The notes beneath the pieces were generated by a model that saw only the letters and a list, made by a program, of their open reading frames with translations, did not search any database and was not told the origin of the DNA. A program made the translations under genes and the position numbers. Below, one piece after another: positions 33,614 to 42,779 of a stretch of 64,000 nucleotides of DNA. Origin of the DNA: JAUVPB01 sp965223695 (GTDB taxonomy: Bacteria > Actinomycetota > Thermoleophilia > Gaiellales > Gaiellaceae). The first letter of the stretch is position 1, and each line of letters begins with the position of its first letter. The stretch covers positions 149,323-213,322 of the forward strand of contig CBDCXJ010000025.1 of the NCBI GenBank assembly GCA_965223695.1, written 5' to 3'.

Positions 33614-34288
33614 CTAGAGGTTGTCGACGAGCCAGCGGTGCACGTCGACCGTTGCGCTGAAGCGATCGACGCACCACTCGACGAAATCTGGTGACTGTGC
33701 CGACTTGGGGAGCGGCTCGGGCCAGCGTACCCAGAATCCCTTGTGCCGAAGAAGGTCGGCGCGCGGGTGGTCCTCGTCGTAGGGCTTCGGCACGCGCTTC
33801 AACTCTTGACCAGCGACGTCGAGGTCGCGCCCCTTCGCGAGCTTCGCGATGGCTTTGGCCAGCAGCGCGCCGGTCTTGTCATCGTCGATCAGATCGCGCC
33901 AGCGGTCGACGGAGTCGAGCACGGCACCCGACGCGAAGCCCGCACTCTTCGAGCTCATGCGCACCATCAGTGCCGGAGCGAGCTTCTTGTTCTCGCCCTC
34001 CCAGAAGCGCCACATCAGGTGGTCCTTGTACGGAGTCTTGTCGGCCGAGAAGCGAACAGCGCGGTTGATCGGCGAGATCGAGCCGTTGAACTTCGGCTGT
34101 ACGACGATCGCCGGCGAGATCTCCTCCTGAAGCCGCTCGCCGAGTGCTGCGGCGAACGCTTTCGCCGGCTCCATCACATACGTCTCATATGTCCTGCGGT
34201 TAGCAGCAAGCCACTCCTTGTCGTGCGAGGGCAGCTCGTCGAGGAAGTCGAACGCCTCATTGGAGAAGCCGGTGAACTCGTCTGCCAT
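33614..34288 (-). CDS. DUF2461 family protein
   Basis: The 224-residue protein carries the DUF2461 (TIGR02453) hallmarks: FDFLDELPSHDKEWLAANR, SISPINRAVRFSADKTPYKDHL and LKRVPKPYDEDHPRADLLRHKGF. The biochemical role of the family is not established. ATG 34288 follows a strong AAAGGAGA that overlaps the stop of the upstream small gene, with a 2-bp gap, so the two are co-transcribed. Confidence 0.88.
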   Translation of the reverse strand: MADEFTGFSNEAFDFLDELPSHDKEWLAANRRTYETYVMEPAKAFAAALGERLQEEISPAIVVQPKFNGSISPINRAVRFSADKTPYKDHLMWRFWEGENKKLAPALMVRMSSKSAGFASGAVLDSVDRWRDLIDDDKTGALLAKAIAKLAKGRDLDVAGQELKRVPKPYDEDHPRADLLRHKGFWVRWPEPLPKSAQSPDFVEWCVDRFSATVDVHRWLVDNL

Positions 34289-34290
34289 GT

Positions 34291-34623
34291 TCAGTCTCCT
34301 TTGACGAATGCGTAGGCCTCATCGAGCAACGCCAGCCACCTCGTACGGTCGCGCTCCCGGACGAGCGCCCACTCTTTGAACACGCGGCCAGCAGGCGCGA
34401 ACGGCTCGCCAACGCCCTCCTCGATCAGTGACGTCACACGCTCGCGCGGGAGCTTCACGATCAGATCGCCGCGTCTGTGCTCGCAGGTGGCGAAGAAGTC
34501 GCCCTTGACCCGCAGGCACGGAAACCCCATCAGCGTTCCCTCGTCGACGTCATCGCGCCCGAGCACCTCATCGGCAAGGTCCCAGAAGAAGTCGCTCTCG
34601 TCGTTTGCTGGTTTCTCGGACAT
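34291..34623 (-). CDS. TfoX/YjbR-like small protein
   Basis: The 110-residue product from ATG 34623 shows GTLMGFPCLRVKGDFFATCEHRR and LIVKLPRERVTSLIEEGVGEPFAPAGRVFKEWALV, a pattern shared by TfoX-N and MmcQ/YjbR-like domains (an alpha-beta fold, sometimes DNA-binding). Function is not known. It forms a two-gene unit with the DUF2461 gene and is divergent from the copper amine oxidase gene across a 129-bp gap. Confidence 0.6.
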   Translation of the reverse strand: MSEKPANDESDFFWDLADEVLGRDDVDEGTLMGFPCLRVKGDFFATCEHRRGDLIVKLPRERVTSLIEEGVGEPFAPAGRVFKEWALVRERDRTRWLALLDEAYAFVKGD

Positions 34624-34752
34624 AGGTGGCAAAAGACTACTGATGAGAGAGTCTCCGAAAGGTCGCTGTGCGTACCTACGTCGGACGGCGGCCAGTGGGA
34701 TCGACAGTTCGTCGCCCAGCGAGCGCCGGATTCGCGCGGGCATAATGCTCTC

Positions 34753-36696
34753 ATGGCGACTTCAGTAATCACACAGGTGCATCCGCTCGACCCGCTGAGC
34801 GAAGACGAGATCCGTGAGGTAGCGACGATCGTGCGTGACGCGCTTTCGCTGCCCGACAGCGTGCAGTTCGTCACGATCACGCTCCAAGAGCCCGACAAGC
34901 GAAGCGACGACGGTGCCTGGGGAACCGCCGAGACGGGGGCCGACGCAGTCAGCGTCCGCGATCGGCGCGCCGCGGTCGTCCTGCACGACCGGGCGGACAA
35001 CAGCGTCACCGAGGTCACGGTGTCACTGACCGAGGCGCGTGTCGTCGAGGAGCAGCAGGTCGAAGGCGTTCAGGCGCCCTTCCTCATCGACGAATGGGAG
35101 CCTTTCGTCGCAGCGATAAAGGCCGACTCGCGCTACATCGACGCACTCGCGAAGCGCGGCATCACCGATCTCGACCTCATCAGCATCGACCCGATTCCCT
35201 ACGGGAACTGGGACGAGAACATGAACGGGCGCCGCCTCTGCCGCGCCACGTCGTTCCTGCGTGAGCGGACGCCCGGCGGTAACCGCCACGCCCGCCACGT
35301 CGAGGGTCTCGTCTGCACCGTCGACCTCAGCCAGCTCGAGGTGCTCGCAGTAGACGACGTCGGCGTGACCACGATCGCGCCGGACCCTGGCGAGTACGAG
35401 CCGGCCCACCTCGGCCCGCTTCGGGACGACCTCAAGCCGCTCGAGATCATCCAGCCCGATGGGCCGAGCTTCGACGTCGACGGCTGGGAGGTCTCCTGGC
35501 AGAAGTGGCGCTTCCGCGTCGGCTTCAACGCGCGTGAAGGGCTCGTGATCCACCGGATCGGCTACGAAGACGACGGTCGCTTCCGCCCCATCCTCTACCG
35601 GGCGTCCTACACCGAGATCGCGGTCACCTACTCAGACCACTCGCCCGCGCACTGGTTCATGTCGTTCTTCGACTTCGGTGAGCTCGAGCCTGGCGCGTTG
35701 GCGAACCCGCTGCAGCTCGGCTGCGACTGCCTGGGCACGATCCACTACTTCGACGTGACACTCTCGAACTCGGCCGGCGAGCCGTACACGATCCCGAACG
35801 CGATCTGCCTGCACGAAGAGGATTTCGGCACGCTCTGGAAGCACGCCGACCTCGGCGAGCAGCGCGCCGAGGTACGCCGCTCGCGGCGCCTCGTGATCTC
35901 GTGGATCGGGACGTTCGGCAACTACGAGTACGGCTTCTACTGGTACCTCTACCAGGACGGCTCGATCGAGACCGAGGTCAAGCTGACCGGCATCCTCCAG
36001 ACGGCTGCGCTCGAGCCGGGCGAGCGCCCGAAGAGCGGCGCGCTCGTTGCTCCCCAGGTCAGCGGGATGAACCACCAGCACCTCTTCAACACCCGCCTCG
36101 ATTTCGACCTCGACGGTCGCGAGAACACGGTTGAAGAGGTCTGGGCCGAGCCCCTTCCGCTCGGTGAGGAGAACCCGCGCGGCACTGCATTCGCCTCGCT
36201 GCGTCAGGTGTTGACGAGCGAGACCCGTGCACGCCGGAACGCCAATCCGCTGCGCTCGCTCGCGTGGGAGGTCACGAACCCAAACGTCACCAACGCACTC
36301 GGCGACCCTGTCCGCTACCGCCTGGTACCCGACCACCCGCTGGAGCTACTCGCCGCGCCCGACTCTCCCTACGGGAAGAGAGCGGGCTTCGCGCGCCACC
36401 AGCTGCACGTGACGCCGTACGAGGCCACGGAGCGCTACGCGACCGGTGAGTACCCATACCAGGACGCCGGCGACGCGAACCTGCCCGCCTGGACGGAGGC
36501 CGACCGCCCGATCGAGAACACCGACACGGTGCTCTGGTACACGTTCGGCCACCACCATGTCCCGCGCCCCGAGGACTGGCCGGTCATGCCGGTGGCGAGT
36601 GCCGGCTTCCGGCTGAAGCCCGTCGGGTTCTTCGATCGCAACCCGGCGCTCGACGTGCCGCCGCCGGACCCGAAGCACGGGCACAGCTGCCACTAG
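34753..36696 (+). CDS. Copper-containing primary amine oxidase
   Basis: The 647-residue protein has all key residues of the family. The topaquinone precursor is Y391 in GNYEYG, the catalytic base is D307 in FDFGE, copper ligands are H441 and H443 in MNHQHLF, and the third is H602 before PRPEDWPVMP. It oxidatively deaminates primary amines such as phenylethylamine or tyramine to aldehydes with H2O2 and NH3. No signal peptide is present, so it is cytoplasmic like Arthrobacter enzymes. A quinone oxidoreductase gene starts 7 bp downstream. ATG 34753 gives the usual length. Confidence 0.94.
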   Translation: MATSVITQVHPLDPLSEDEIREVATIVRDALSLPDSVQFVTITLQEPDKRSDDGAWGTAETGADAVSVRDRRAAVVLHDRADNSVTEVTVSLTEARVVEEQQVEGVQAPFLIDEWEPFVAAIKADSRYIDALAKRGITDLDLISIDPIPYGNWDENMNGRRLCRATSFLRERTPGGNRHARHVEGLVCTVDLSQLEVLAVDDVGVTTIAPDPGEYEPAHLGPLRDDLKPLEIIQPDGPSFDVDGWEVSWQKWRFRVGFNAREGLVIHRIGYEDDGRFRPILYRASYTEIAVTYSDHSPAHWFMSFFDFGELEPGALANPLQLGCDCLGTIHYFDVTLSNSAGEPYTIPNAICLHEEDFGTLWKHADLGEQRAEVRRSRRLVISWIGTFGNYEYGFYWYLYQDGSIETEVKLTGILQTAALEPGERPKSGALVAPQVSGMNHQHLFNTRLDFDLDGRENTVEEVWAEPLPLGEENPRGTAFASLRQVLTSETRARRNANPLRSLAWEVTNPNVTNALGDPVRYRLVPDHPLELLAAPDSPYGKRAGFARHQLHVTPYEATERYATGEYPYQDAGDANLPAWTEADRPIENTDTVLWYTFGHHHVPRPEDWPVMPVASAGFRLKPVGFFDRNPALDVPPPDPKHGHSCH

Positions 36697-36703
36697 AGCC
36701 GCC

Positions 36704-37669
36704 GTGCGGGCAATCGTTCTCGACCCGGCGCAGGGTGCGCTCGAGCTCACGGAGCTGCCCGACCCGGAGCCAGCGGCCGGCGAGGTACTCGTCCGCGTTC
36801 ACGCGGCAGGTCTGAACCGCGCCGACCTGCTGGCCCGCGCCGGCTCATATCCGACCGGTGCCGCCGAGCCCATCGTTGCCGGGCTCGAGCTCGCCGGCGA
36901 GGTGGCTGCACTCGGGGAGGGAGTCGATGGAGTCGAGGTCGGGGCACGTGTCATGGCCCAGGGTCGCGGCTACGCCGAGCTCGCCTGCGTCGATCAGCGC
37001 CTCCTGCTTCCCGCGCCCGAGTCGTTCAGCTGGGGCGAGGCCGGCGCCACCCCGGTCACGCTCCTGACCGCGCACGACGCGCTGGTCACGAACGGTGAGC
37101 TGGCTCCCGGGAACAGCGTCCTGATCCAGGCTGTGACGAGTGGTGTCGGAACGATGGCGCTCGAGATCGCGCGCGTGCTCGGCGCCGGAACCATCCTTGG
37201 CACGTCCCGCTCGCCCGAGAAGCTCGCGCTGCTCGACGGAGCGCTGGTCGGTATCGACGTCGGCGCCGCCGACGTGCTCCAGGTCGTCGAGAAACAAACC
37301 GGCGGCCGGGGCATCGACGTGATCGTCGACAACGTAGGCGCCAGCGTGCTCGCGCAGAACGTGGCGGCCGCCGCCATCCGCGGGCGCATAGTCCAGATCG
37401 GGCGCCTCGGTGGTGCCAGCGCCGAGCTCGAGCTCGAAGAACTGGCCCGCAAACGCCTCAGTCTTGTCGGCGTCACATTCCGAACGCGCTCACCGGACGA
37501 GCGAGCCGAGGTCGCACGCGCCTGCCTCGCCGACCTCGGCGATGCTCTCGCTGCCGGCCGCCTCCGGCCGACGGTCGAGAGCACCTTCCCGCTAGAGCAG
37601 GCCTCGGAGGCTCAAGACGCTCTGGCGCGCAACGAGCACGTGGGCAAGCTCGTGCTGCTCGCCGACTAG
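36704..37669 (+). CDS. NADPH:quinone reductase / zinc-less MDR alcohol dehydrogenase family
   Basis: The 321-residue MDR protein has the GroES-like N-domain (VHAAGLNRADLLARAGSYP) and a Rossmann domain with AVTSGVGTMALEIAR, a variant of the AxxGGVG nucleotide motif. Zinc-binding cysteines are absent, as in quinone oxidoreductase and enoyl-reductase branches. It resembles PIG3-type quinone oxidoreductases (NRADLLQR.G.YP). GTG 36704 follows the amine oxidase stop by 7 bp, implying co-transcription and perhaps reduction of an amine-derived product. Confidence 0.88.
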   Translation: MRAIVLDPAQGALELTELPDPEPAAGEVLVRVHAAGLNRADLLARAGSYPTGAAEPIVAGLELAGEVAALGEGVDGVEVGARVMAQGRGYAELACVDQRLLLPAPESFSWGEAGATPVTLLTAHDALVTNGELAPGNSVLIQAVTSGVGTMALEIARVLGAGTILGTSRSPEKLALLDGALVGIDVGAADVLQVVEKQTGGRGIDVIVDNVGASVLAQNVAAAAIRGRIVQIGRLGGASAELELEELARKRLSLVGVTFRTRSPDERAEVARACLADLGDALAAGRLRPTVESTFPLEQASEAQDALARNEHVGKLVLLAD

Positions 37670-37735
37670 CTCTTACAGGGAACCCAGCGCGGCGCCGCTT
37701 CAGTCGCGACCGTGGCCCCGCGAGCTCTACGTGAG

Positions 37736-39169
37736 TCACCCGACCGCAACCGACGGCACCCGATCGACCCACGGGAACACCCGCTCGAGCTGAGCGGCGA
37801 GCCGAAGCAGCGTCGCCTCGTCCCCGTAGCGGCCCACGAGCTGAACGCCGATCGGGAGCCCGCTGTCGGTCCACGCGAGCGGCAGGCTGATGCCCGGCTG
37901 GCCGGTGATGTTGAACATCGCCGTGAACGGCGCGTAGACGTCGAAGAGCTTGCGTACCCACGCGATGTGGTCGAGCGCGGCCTCGTTCTGGTCGAGTTCG
38001 CCCAGCTTCCATGGCACCCTGCCCGTCGCGGGAAGAAGCAGCACCTCGGCGGTCTCGAAGAACTCCCCGATCGCGCGCCCGATCGTGTTGCACTGCGCGT
38101 AGCCGTTGAGCAGGTCGATGCCCGAGAGGCTCTTGCCGTATTCGAACATCGCCAGCGAGCACGCCTCCATCGTGTCGGGGCCGCCTTCGACCCCGAGCGC
38201 CTTCTCGGCAAGGCTGAGCCGCTGTGCGATGCCGACCGCCCAGGTCGACGTCAACCCGTCGATCAGCGTGTCGTTGTCAAGCTCGGGTGACCCTGCGCTG
38301 ACGTCGTGGCCGAGATCTGCGAGGGCGGCCGCGGCCGCCTCCACAGCGGCGACGCACTCGGGATCGGCCTGCTTACCGGACCACGTGTCCGTCGTCGATA
38401 CGATCCGCACGGTACCGGCGTCGGCGGTCAGCTCTTCGGCGTAAGGGCGCGCCGGGGGCGGGATCAGATACTTGTCGCCCGCGCCCGGTCCGCTCAGCGC
38501 ATCGAGTGCCGCCGCGCAGTCGCGCAGCGTTCGACAGAGGACGAAGTCGTGACCCATGCCGTGCAGGTTCTCCCACTGGCCGGGGCCGACCTGGGTACGC
38601 GACCGCGTCGGTTTGAGGCCGACAAGCCCGCAGAGCGAGGCGGGAATGCGGATCGAGCCTCCACCGTCCGTGGCATGGGCGATCGCGAGTGCTCGAGCGG
38701 CGACAAGCGCTGCTGCGCCACCGCTCGAGCCACCGACGCTGCGCTCGATGTCCCAGGGACTGTGAGTCGGCCCATGCACGATCGGCTCGGTGGTGACGTT
38801 GAACGCGAACTCGGGCGAGCGCGTGCGTGCGATGGCGCGCAGGCCGGCGCCACGAATGCGTTGGCCGAAGTGGGTGTCGCCACCAGCGACCACACCGTCG
38901 CCGGCAATGCGGCTGCCAAGTTGCGTCCGCTGACCCTTCAGATGTGGCGCGACCTCTTTCATCGCGAACGGCACACCGGCAAGCGGCCCACCGTCCGCCG
39001 CTTCGAGCGCAGGGTCCATCAGGTCGCCGACGGTCGCTTGAAGCTGCGGCTCGACTGCCTCGATCGCTCGGCGTGCGGCCTCGTCGACCTCGTCGGCCGA
39101 GACCTCGCCCGTGCGGACGAGCTGGGCGATTCCTACTGCATCCTGTGCGGCGTAGTCGCGAAGCTCCAT
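37736..39169 (-). CDS. Amidase signature family hydrolase
   Basis: The 477-residue enzyme contains the Ser-cisSer-Lys triad: Lys in GVPFAMKEVAP (about 69-79), and the serines in SVGGSSGGAAALVAARA (about 145-161), followed by DGGGSIRIPASLCGLVGLKPTR. Family members hydrolyse amides of many kinds. It is similar in type to 6-aminohexanoate-cyclic-dimer hydrolases, though I cannot settle substrate. It is divergent from the berberine-bridge-type oxidase gene. Another amidase lies at the window end. Confidence 0.92.
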   Translation of the reverse strand: MELRDYAAQDAVGIAQLVRTGEVSADEVDEAARRAIEAVEPQLQATVGDLMDPALEAADGGPLAGVPFAMKEVAPHLKGQRTQLGSRIAGDGVVAGGDTHFGQRIRGAGLRAIARTRSPEFAFNVTTEPIVHGPTHSPWDIERSVGGSSGGAAALVAARALAIAHATDGGGSIRIPASLCGLVGLKPTRSRTQVGPGQWENLHGMGHDFVLCRTLRDCAAALDALSGPGAGDKYLIPPPARPYAEELTADAGTVRIVSTTDTWSGKQADPECVAAVEAAAAALADLGHDVSAGSPELDNDTLIDGLTSTWAVGIAQRLSLAEKALGVEGGPDTMEACSLAMFEYGKSLSGIDLLNGYAQCNTIGRAIGEFFETAEVLLLPATGRVPWKLGELDQNEAALDHIAWVRKLFDVYAPFTAMFNITGQPGISLPLAWTDSGLPIGVQLVGRYGDEATLLRLAAQLERVFPWVDRVPSVAVG

Positions 39170-39294
39170 GTGTTCGCGCCCCCCTTGACGGTTTGCGGCA
39201 TCCTTGCAGGCCGGCGGCAGACGAGTCGCTGGCGCCCCGAGCTATGGTCTGAACCCCCGAATTCGCGGGAGTCCGACAAGCCGCGAGTCGCAGC

Positions 39295-40659
39295 ATGAGT
39301 CCAGCAGTCGATACGAGCGCAGTCCAGGCCCTTCGGGCGCAGCTTCGCGGGCCCGTGCTCGAACCTCACGACGATGGCTATGACGAGGCGCGCCCGCTCT
39401 GGAGTGCGCTCGTCGACAGGCGCCCGGCCGTGATTGCAAGATGTGTCAGCGCCGCCGACGTCGTGCGCGCCGTGAACTTTGCGCGTGAGCACGGGCTGCT
39501 CGTCGGCCTGAACGCCGGTGGCCACAGCGTCTTCAGACACGCCGACTGCGAAGGCGGACTGCTGATCGACCTCTCGCCGATGAAGGGCATTCGGGTCGAC
39601 CCAGAGCGGAAGACCGCGCGTGCAGAGCCGGGTGTCCTGCTCGGCGAGCTCGACCGCGAGACTCAGGCTTTCGGCCTTGCAACTCCAGCGGGCATTACGT
39701 CGACCGTCGGGTTGGCCGGGCTCACGCTTGGTGGCGGGGTCGGCCGGCTCAGTCGAAAGTACGGGCTCACTGTCGACAACCTGCTGTCGGTCGACATCGT
39801 CACTGCCGACGGCACGCTGCTCACGGCCGACGCAACACAACACCCCGATCTCTTCTGGGCGATCCGCGGCGGTGGAGGCAACTTCGGTGTCGCGACGTCG
39901 TTCGAATACCGGCTCCATGCGGTTGGCCCCACTGTCCTGGGTGGAAACGTCCTGTATCCGTTCTCTCAGGCACGCGAGGTCCTCTCGTTCTATGACGACT
40001 ACACGCGTGCAGCGCCCGATGAGGTGTCAGCCGACCTACTCCTCGCGACACTGCCGAGCGGCGAGCAAGTGGCTGGGCTTTCCCTCTGTTACGTGGGCCC
40101 CACCGACGACGGAGAACGTGCGCTGAAACCGCTCCGAGAACTTGGCGCGCCCTTGCTCGATGACGTTGAGCCTATCCCGTATGCGGACCTTCAAGCCAGT
40201 GGGGCCGACGTGTTCCCCAAAGGACTCCACTACTACTACGCGTCGCAGTTCATGACCGAGATCAGTGCCGACGCGATCGACCTCGTGGTCTCTCATTTCG
40301 CGGAGGTGCCGTCACCGCGTTCTGCCGTCCTCTTCCAGCTCTTTGGCGGCGCAGTGAGCCGCATCGCCCCAGCCGCGACAGCGTTCTATCCCCGTGAGGC
40401 GCTGCACGACTGCATCATGGTCTCGGCCTGGGATGCCGCGGACGATTCGGAGCGCCAGATCGAGTGGGCCCACGGGATCGGTCAGGCCATGGAGCCCTTC
40501 ATGAGCACGGGCCTCTACCTGAACAATCTCTGTGGAGAGAGTGACGAGCTGATCCGAGCGTCGTACGGCGAGAACTACGGCCGGCTCGTTCAGGTAAAGA
40601 ACGGCTACGACCCGACCAATATGTTTCGATCGAACCCAAACATCCGGCCGACGGGATAG
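39295..40659 (+). CDS. FAD-linked oxidase, berberine bridge enzyme-like
   Basis: The 454-residue protein has the PCMH/VAO FAD domain with NAGGHSVFRHADCEGGLLIDLS, LTLGGGVGRLSRKYGLTVDNL and IRGGGGNFGVAT, and the BBE C-terminal domain YGENYGRLVQVKNGYDPTNMF. The His of GGHS is the usual covalent FAD site. The second (Cys) attachment site of bicovalent members is replaced (GITSTVG instead of GVCPTVG), so FAD is probably linked once. Members oxidise sugars, alcohols or alkaloids with O2. Substrate unknown. Confidence 0.9.
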   Translation: MSPAVDTSAVQALRAQLRGPVLEPHDDGYDEARPLWSALVDRRPAVIARCVSAADVVRAVNFAREHGLLVGLNAGGHSVFRHADCEGGLLIDLSPMKGIRVDPERKTARAEPGVLLGELDRETQAFGLATPAGITSTVGLAGLTLGGGVGRLSRKYGLTVDNLLSVDIVTADGTLLTADATQHPDLFWAIRGGGGNFGVATSFEYRLHAVGPTVLGGNVLYPFSQAREVLSFYDDYTRAAPDEVSADLLLATLPSGEQVAGLSLCYVGPTDDGERALKPLRELGAPLLDDVEPIPYADLQASGADVFPKGLHYYYASQFMTEISADAIDLVVSHFAEVPSPRSAVLFQLFGGAVSRIAPAATAFYPREALHDCIMVSAWDAADDSERQIEWAHGIGQAMEPFMSTGLYLNNLCGESDELIRASYGENYGRLVQVKNGYDPTNMFRSNPNIRPTG

Positions 40660-40671
40660 TCGTTCGCGCGG

Positions 40672-41877
40672 CTACGGCGTCTCGCCGGTCAGCCGCTCGA
40701 AGCGCGTCCAGGCGGCGGCCGCGACGATCGCGAGCACGACGCCGAGCACCGCGCCGGCGCCAAACACCCACGTAAAGCCGATCTCGTCGGCCAGCGGGGC
40801 AACGGCCTGGGTGATCAGCGCGGTGCCGACGAACAGGGCCGTCGCGAAGAGCCCTACTGCCGTAGCTCGCTCGGAGGGGATGACGATCGTCGCCCACTGC
40901 TGCATCAGCGGGTGGGCGAGCACGAAGCCGACCGAGACGAGAACGGTCGCGACCGCGATCGAGGCAACTGCCGCGGAGGCGGCCGCTACGGCGAGCCCGG
41001 CACTCGCGATCATGACGCCAAGCGCCATGCTGACGGCGCGCGGCAGGCGGGCCGCGACCCAGCGGGCGGGCCTGCTCGCGACCACAATGGCAACGCCGTA
41101 GAGCGCGACGACAAGGCCCGCCGTACGTGGGCTCGTGCCTCCCTCCTCGAGCGCGGCGGGGAAGAAGACGAGGAACCCGATCAAGACCGCTCCCCAGAGC
41201 AGTGCGATCAGCGCAACGTTGCGCGGCCACCGCGACCGCACGGTCGTGCGCACGCTCGCGACGAAGATCGCAAGCGTTCGGGCCCTGAGAGGCGGATCGC
41301 GTCTGTAGCGAAGTTGAGCCGCAAGCGTGAGCACGGACACGCCGGCGGAGGCGGCGAAGCCGACGCGCCACGAGGAAATGTCGGCCGCAAGGCCTCCGCA
41401 GACGATTCCCGCAGCCGAGCCGAATGCATACGCAGCCACGAGGTCGGCGAGCGCTCCGGGGCGTCGCTGGGCGGGAACCTGGTCGCCGATGAACGTGATC
41501 GTCGCCGGCGCGATCGCAGCGAACGCCGCGCCGGCGAGCCCCCGCAGAGCGATGAGCGTGATGAGGTTCGGCGCGAGCGCGGAGGCGACGGTGAGGAGCG
41601 CTCCCAGCACGAGCCCGCTCTGAAGGGCCGCCAGTCGGCCGAAGCGGTCGCTCGCGTACACCCAAGCGAGCTGCATGACGCCATAGGCGAGCGTGTATGC
41701 GGCGACAACGGCGGCGGCGGTGCCGAGGCCGTGCCCGAAGTGTGCTCCGATCGCGAGCAGCATGGGCGCGGCCACGAAGTTGTCGACGCCCGACGCGAAC
41801 ACGCCAAGAAGCACGATGGGCGTTGGCGGCAGCCCACGAGCTGAGGCAGGGCGCGTGTCTCGCAGGCCTGAGCGCAC
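40672..41877 (-). CDS. MFS transporter (12-TM)
   Basis: The 401-residue protein has twelve hydrophobic segments and an MFS motif A-like loop YASDRFGRLAALQSG between helices 2 and 3. RGLAGAAFAAIAPATITFIGD in helices 4-5 resembles sugar- or drug-efflux members. The start is GTG 41877. It is convergent with the oxidase gene (12-bp gap) and divergent from yceH. The transported compound cannot be inferred. Confidence 0.87.
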   Translation of the reverse strand: MRSGLRDTRPASARGLPPTPIVLLGVFASGVDNFVAAPMLLAIGAHFGHGLGTAAAVVAAYTLAYGVMQLAWVYASDRFGRLAALQSGLVLGALLTVASALAPNLITLIALRGLAGAAFAAIAPATITFIGDQVPAQRRPGALADLVAAYAFGSAAGIVCGGLAADISSWRVGFAASAGVSVLTLAAQLRYRRDPPLRARTLAIFVASVRTTVRSRWPRNVALIALLWGAVLIGFLVFFPAALEEGGTSPRTAGLVVALYGVAIVVASRPARWVAARLPRAVSMALGVMIASAGLAVAAASAAVASIAVATVLVSVGFVLAHPLMQQWATIVIPSERATAVGLFATALFVGTALITQAVAPLADEIGFTWVFGAGAVLGVVLAIVAAAAWTRFERLTGETP

Positions 41878-41984
41878 GTCTCACAGTCTCACGAAATGGC
41901 GCGCCCGGTCGAGCGCGAGTGTTGCGAACCACCCCGCCAGCAGCGCTCAGTCCTCTCCGACAACGCATCTAAGCTGGTTGTTGC

Positions 41985-42779
41985 ATGGCGGTGCGCCCGT
42001 TCGGACTCTCTCCCGAGCAGATTCGCGTTCTCGGCGCGCTGGCCGAGAAAGCGGCCACGACACCCGAGAACTATCCACTCACGTCAAACGCTCTACGAAC
42101 TGCGTGCAACCAGCGCTCGAGCCGCGACCCTGTCGTCGAGCTCGACGACGAAACGGTCAAGGCGGCGATGCTGGCGCTACGCGAGCGTGAGCTCGCCAAG
42201 ACCGTGCGCGGGGCGGGCAGCCGAACGTTCAAGCACGCACACGCGCTCGACCGGCTCGAGCTAGAGAACGGCTCTATTGCCGTTCTGTCGGTGTTGATGC
42301 TGCGTGGGCCGCAAACGGTCGGCGAGCTGAAGGGGCGAACCGAGCGCCAACACGGCTTCGACTCGCTCGACGAGATCGACAGCGTCTTGAGTCAGCTGAG
42401 CACCTTGCGCGAACCGCTGGTCGAGCAGCTCGAGCGCGGTCCCGGTCAGAAGGAATCCCGCTGGCGTCACCTGATGGACGCCGAGGCGGACCCGCTGGCC
42501 GCGCCGGGCGAAAGCCCGTCGCGACACTTCGACACTGACCAGTCTGCCGGCCACGACCAGACGCATGAGTGGGAGGCCAACCTGGCAGACACGGAGCAGC
42601 CCGCTCGGCGGCCGCCCGAGCTGCCCATCGCGGCGCCGGCGCCCATGTCGCGCCCCCTCGACGAGCGGCTCGCCGACGAGGCGACAGCGCGCGACCAAAC
42701 GCTCGAGAAGATCACCGCCCGCATCGAAGCGCTCGAGCGCGACCTCGCCGAGCTCAAGCGCGAACTGGGCACCGAATGA
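41985..42779 (+). CDS. YceH family (DUF480) protein
   Basis: The 264-residue protein opens with the family signature LSPEQIRVLGALAEKAATTPENYPLTSNAL (key residues VLGxLxEK and YPLS/TxNAL) and then NQRSSRDPVVELDD and KHAHAL, two tandem winged-helix-like domains. The C-terminal 60 residues form a charged coiled coil (ATARDQTLEKITARIEALERD) also typical of YceH. Function is not well defined. Its stop overlaps the next gene's ATG. Confidence 0.92.
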   Translation: MAVRPFGLSPEQIRVLGALAEKAATTPENYPLTSNALRTACNQRSSRDPVVELDDETVKAAMLALRERELAKTVRGAGSRTFKHAHALDRLELENGSIAVLSVLMLRGPQTVGELKGRTERQHGFDSLDEIDSVLSQLSTLREPLVEQLERGPGQKESRWRHLMDAEADPLAAPGESPSRHFDTDQSAGHDQTHEWEANLADTEQPARRPPELPIAAPAPMSRPLDERLADEATARDQTLEKITARIEALERDLAELKRELGTE

